Source: G051903925 sp051903925
Lineage (GTDB): Bacteria > Pseudomonadota > Alphaproteobacteria > Zavarziniales > Zavarziniaceae
DNA: 64,000 nucleotides
Assembly (NCBI RefSeq): GCF_051903925.1
Contig: NZ_CP173678.1
Span: 3,596,001 to 3,660,000, forward strand
Direction of reading: 5' to 3'
Shown here one piece after another: positions 62,850-64,000 of the stretch. A model generated the notes under the pieces. It was given only the letters and a program-made list of their open reading frames with translations, did no database searches and was not told where the DNA came from. The position numbers were made by a program, and so were the translations under genes. Numbering within the stretch: position 1 is the first letter of the stretch; the number at the start of each line of letters is the position of its first letter.

Positions 62850-63632
62850 TCAGGCGGTCTGCGACTTGCCGCGCTGGCGAATCGCCTCGCGCCGCGCCTC
62901 CACGTCGGCGGCGGCGACGGTCGTGTTGGCCGACTTGGAGCGCTGAAGCTCCAGCGCCATGGCATCGCCGAAGCCGACCGCAAAGCCGTCGTCGATCAGC
63001 CGCTTGTAGTTCAGCAGCATCTCCGGCACCAGGCTCAGCATGTCGGTGGCGAGCTTCCGCGCCGCGGGCAGCAGTTCGTCCGGCTCCACCACGCGATTGA
63101 CCAGGCCCCAGGCCTCGGCCTGCGCGGCAGAGAGGAAGTTGCCGGTCAGCGACAATTCCTTGGCGCGATAGATCCCGATGGTGCGCGATAGACGCTGTGA
63201 CAGGCCCCAGCCCGGCATGATGCCCACGCGGCCATGGGTGTCGGCAAAGCGCGCATTGGTCGAAGCCAGCAGCACGTCGCAGGCCAGTGCCAGTTCGAAC
63301 CCGCCGGTGATGGCGACGCCATTGATGGCGCCGATCACCGGACCCTTGAAGGCGCCCAGCGCCCGAACGGGATCGCGCACCTCGACCGCGGCAGAGATCG
63401 CATTGCCACCGCCGGAGCCCAGCTCCTTCAGGTCCAGGCCCGCGGTGAAGGCTCGGCCGGCACCGGTCAGGATGATGACGCGGACGGCGGGATCCGCCTC
63501 CAACGCATCGATCGTGTTGGCCAGTTCGGTGCGCAGCTGGGTCGACAGCGCGTTCATCGCGTTCGGCCGGTTCAACGTCACGACGGCATAGCCTTCTGCG
63601 GCCTTCTCGACCAGCACCACCGGTTCTGACAT
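62850..63632 (-). CDS. Enoyl-CoA hydratase/isomerase (crotonase) family protein
   Basis: A 260-residue crotonase-fold protein. The ATG at 63632 has GGGGAGGG at good spacing, which rules out longer upstream frames. Oxyanion segments are AGRAFTAGLDLKEL and GAINGVAITGGFELALACD. Of the two catalytic glutamates of classic hydratases, Glu113 is present, but the second position aligns with His133 (RFADTHGRVGIMPGWG). The THGRVGIMPGWG pattern is that of a large subgroup often annotated as enoyl-CoA hydratase, so true hydratase activity is uncertain. Confidence 0.85.
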   Translation of the reverse strand: MSEPVVLVEKAAEGYAVVTLNRPNAMNALSTQLRTELANTIDALEADPAVRVIILTGAGRAFTAGLDLKELGSGGGNAISAAVEVRDPVRALGAFKGPVIGAINGVAITGGFELALACDVLLASTNARFADTHGRVGIMPGWGLSQRLSRTIGIYRAKELSLTGNFLSAAQAEAWGLVNRVVEPDELLPAARKLATDMLSLVPEMLLNYKRLIDDGFAVGFGDAMALELQRSKSANTTVAAADVEARREAIRQRGKSQTA

Positions 63633-63805
63633 CTGCCCTCCCCTTGTTTCATCTGTCCGCGACGCCTGTGACGCGTCCGGCTCGATCGTTCGGCGCCACC
63701 ATAAGCGAACGCGACACCTCGTCCAGCCTTGGCGTGGCATGTCGGCATGGTTGCAGTGCTGAAGGTGCAAACGCACTATCATCCCCAGGCCTGACTGAGG
63801 GGTTC

Positions 63806-64000
63806 ATGCCGAGGCATCCTGCTGGTCTGATCGTTGCCGTCCTGATTGGCCTGCTGCTTGCGATCGCGCTCGGCCCGGGGGATTCCGTTGCGCGCCCGGG
63901 CGAACTCCTGGCCGTCGAAGGCGGGACGCAGTGGCTTGAACTTGGGCCGCACCTGATGCTGCTGGAAGACCCGGCGCGGACCCTGTCGGACCAGGACGTA
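63806..64000 (+). CDS. Start of a 7TMR-DISM-like membrane sensor (cut by the window)
   Basis: The first 65 residues are visible. MPRHPAGLIVAVLIGLLLAIALG is a signal peptide or membrane anchor. The following WLELGPHLMLLEDPARTLSDQDV resembles the start of the 7TMR-DISM extracellular domain type 2, which senses carbohydrates or other small ligands outside the inner membrane. Such proteins usually continue into seven membrane helices and a histidine kinase or diguanylate cyclase. The output domain is outside the window, so its function is open. Confidence 0.5.
   Translation, partial: MPRHPAGLIVAVLIGLLLAIALGPGDSVARPGELLAVEGGTQWLELGPHLMLLEDPARTLSDQDV

Overview
The window is very GC-rich, densely coded DNA from an alphaproteobacterium, most likely of the Rhodospirillales type. 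This rests on gene content and order: a polyprenyl diphosphate synthase, DUF2007, TrmN6-like methyltransferase and S49 peptidase run leads into glyQ-glyS-ppdK, a miaA-ilvB-ilvN block follows, and an acyl-CoA carboxylase of the single-chain type is present. No species can be named from the sequence alone. Two genes are cut by the edges: a YqiK-type flotillin at the left and a 7TMR-DISM-like sensor at the right.

Layout. 1-2.5 kb: flotillin tail, three small minus-strand genes and tRNA-Pro(CGG). 2.6-12.8 kb: conserved housekeeping genes (isoprenoid quinone side chain, tRNA methylation, S49 peptidase, thioesterase, glycyl-tRNA synthetase, PPDK). 12.8-19 kb: an intergenic inverted repeat, meaB, then a minus-strand miaA-ilvB-ilvN block facing a plus-strand SDR-serB pair. 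19-25.9 kb: thiolase, FAD oxidoreductase, then an RNA-repair module in which RtcR, a sigma-54 activator, is divergent from rtcB-rtcA, with a good sigma-54 promoter between them. 25.9-40.1 kb: mixed metabolic and stress genes, including a DksA/TraR-like protein, RmuC, a methylacyl-CoA racemase, an HPP/CBS membrane protein, a flavohaemoglobin divergent from an NsrR-type regulator, an MscS channel, a 1141-residue single-chain acyl-CoA carboxylase and a HpcH/HpaI aldolase.

40.2-51.7 kb holds a seven-gene chemosensory operon: cheW, cheR-TPR, cheW, mcp, cheA-REC, cheB and a large hybrid histidine kinase that begins with its own receiver domain. The gene set resembles the Wsp or ACF class. A hybrid kinase stands where Wsp has a diguanylate cyclase, and no separate CheY is seen. 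51.7-55.4 kb is a TauABC-like transporter operon ending in an SDR-fold protein that has lost the YxxxK catalytic pair.

55.4-61.1 kb is the most striking part: one minus-strand gene for an 1861-residue protein built wholly from octapeptides of the type G-L-T-T-T-Q-V-G. The arithmetic fits 232 units in one unbroken register. The DNA also carries a second-order period of exactly 576 bp, which is 24 octapeptides of 24 bp each. I do not know its function. The right end holds a metallo-beta-lactamase-fold hydrolase, a small exported Gly/Tyr-rich protein, a crotonase-family enzyme and the start of the 7TMR-DISM sensor.
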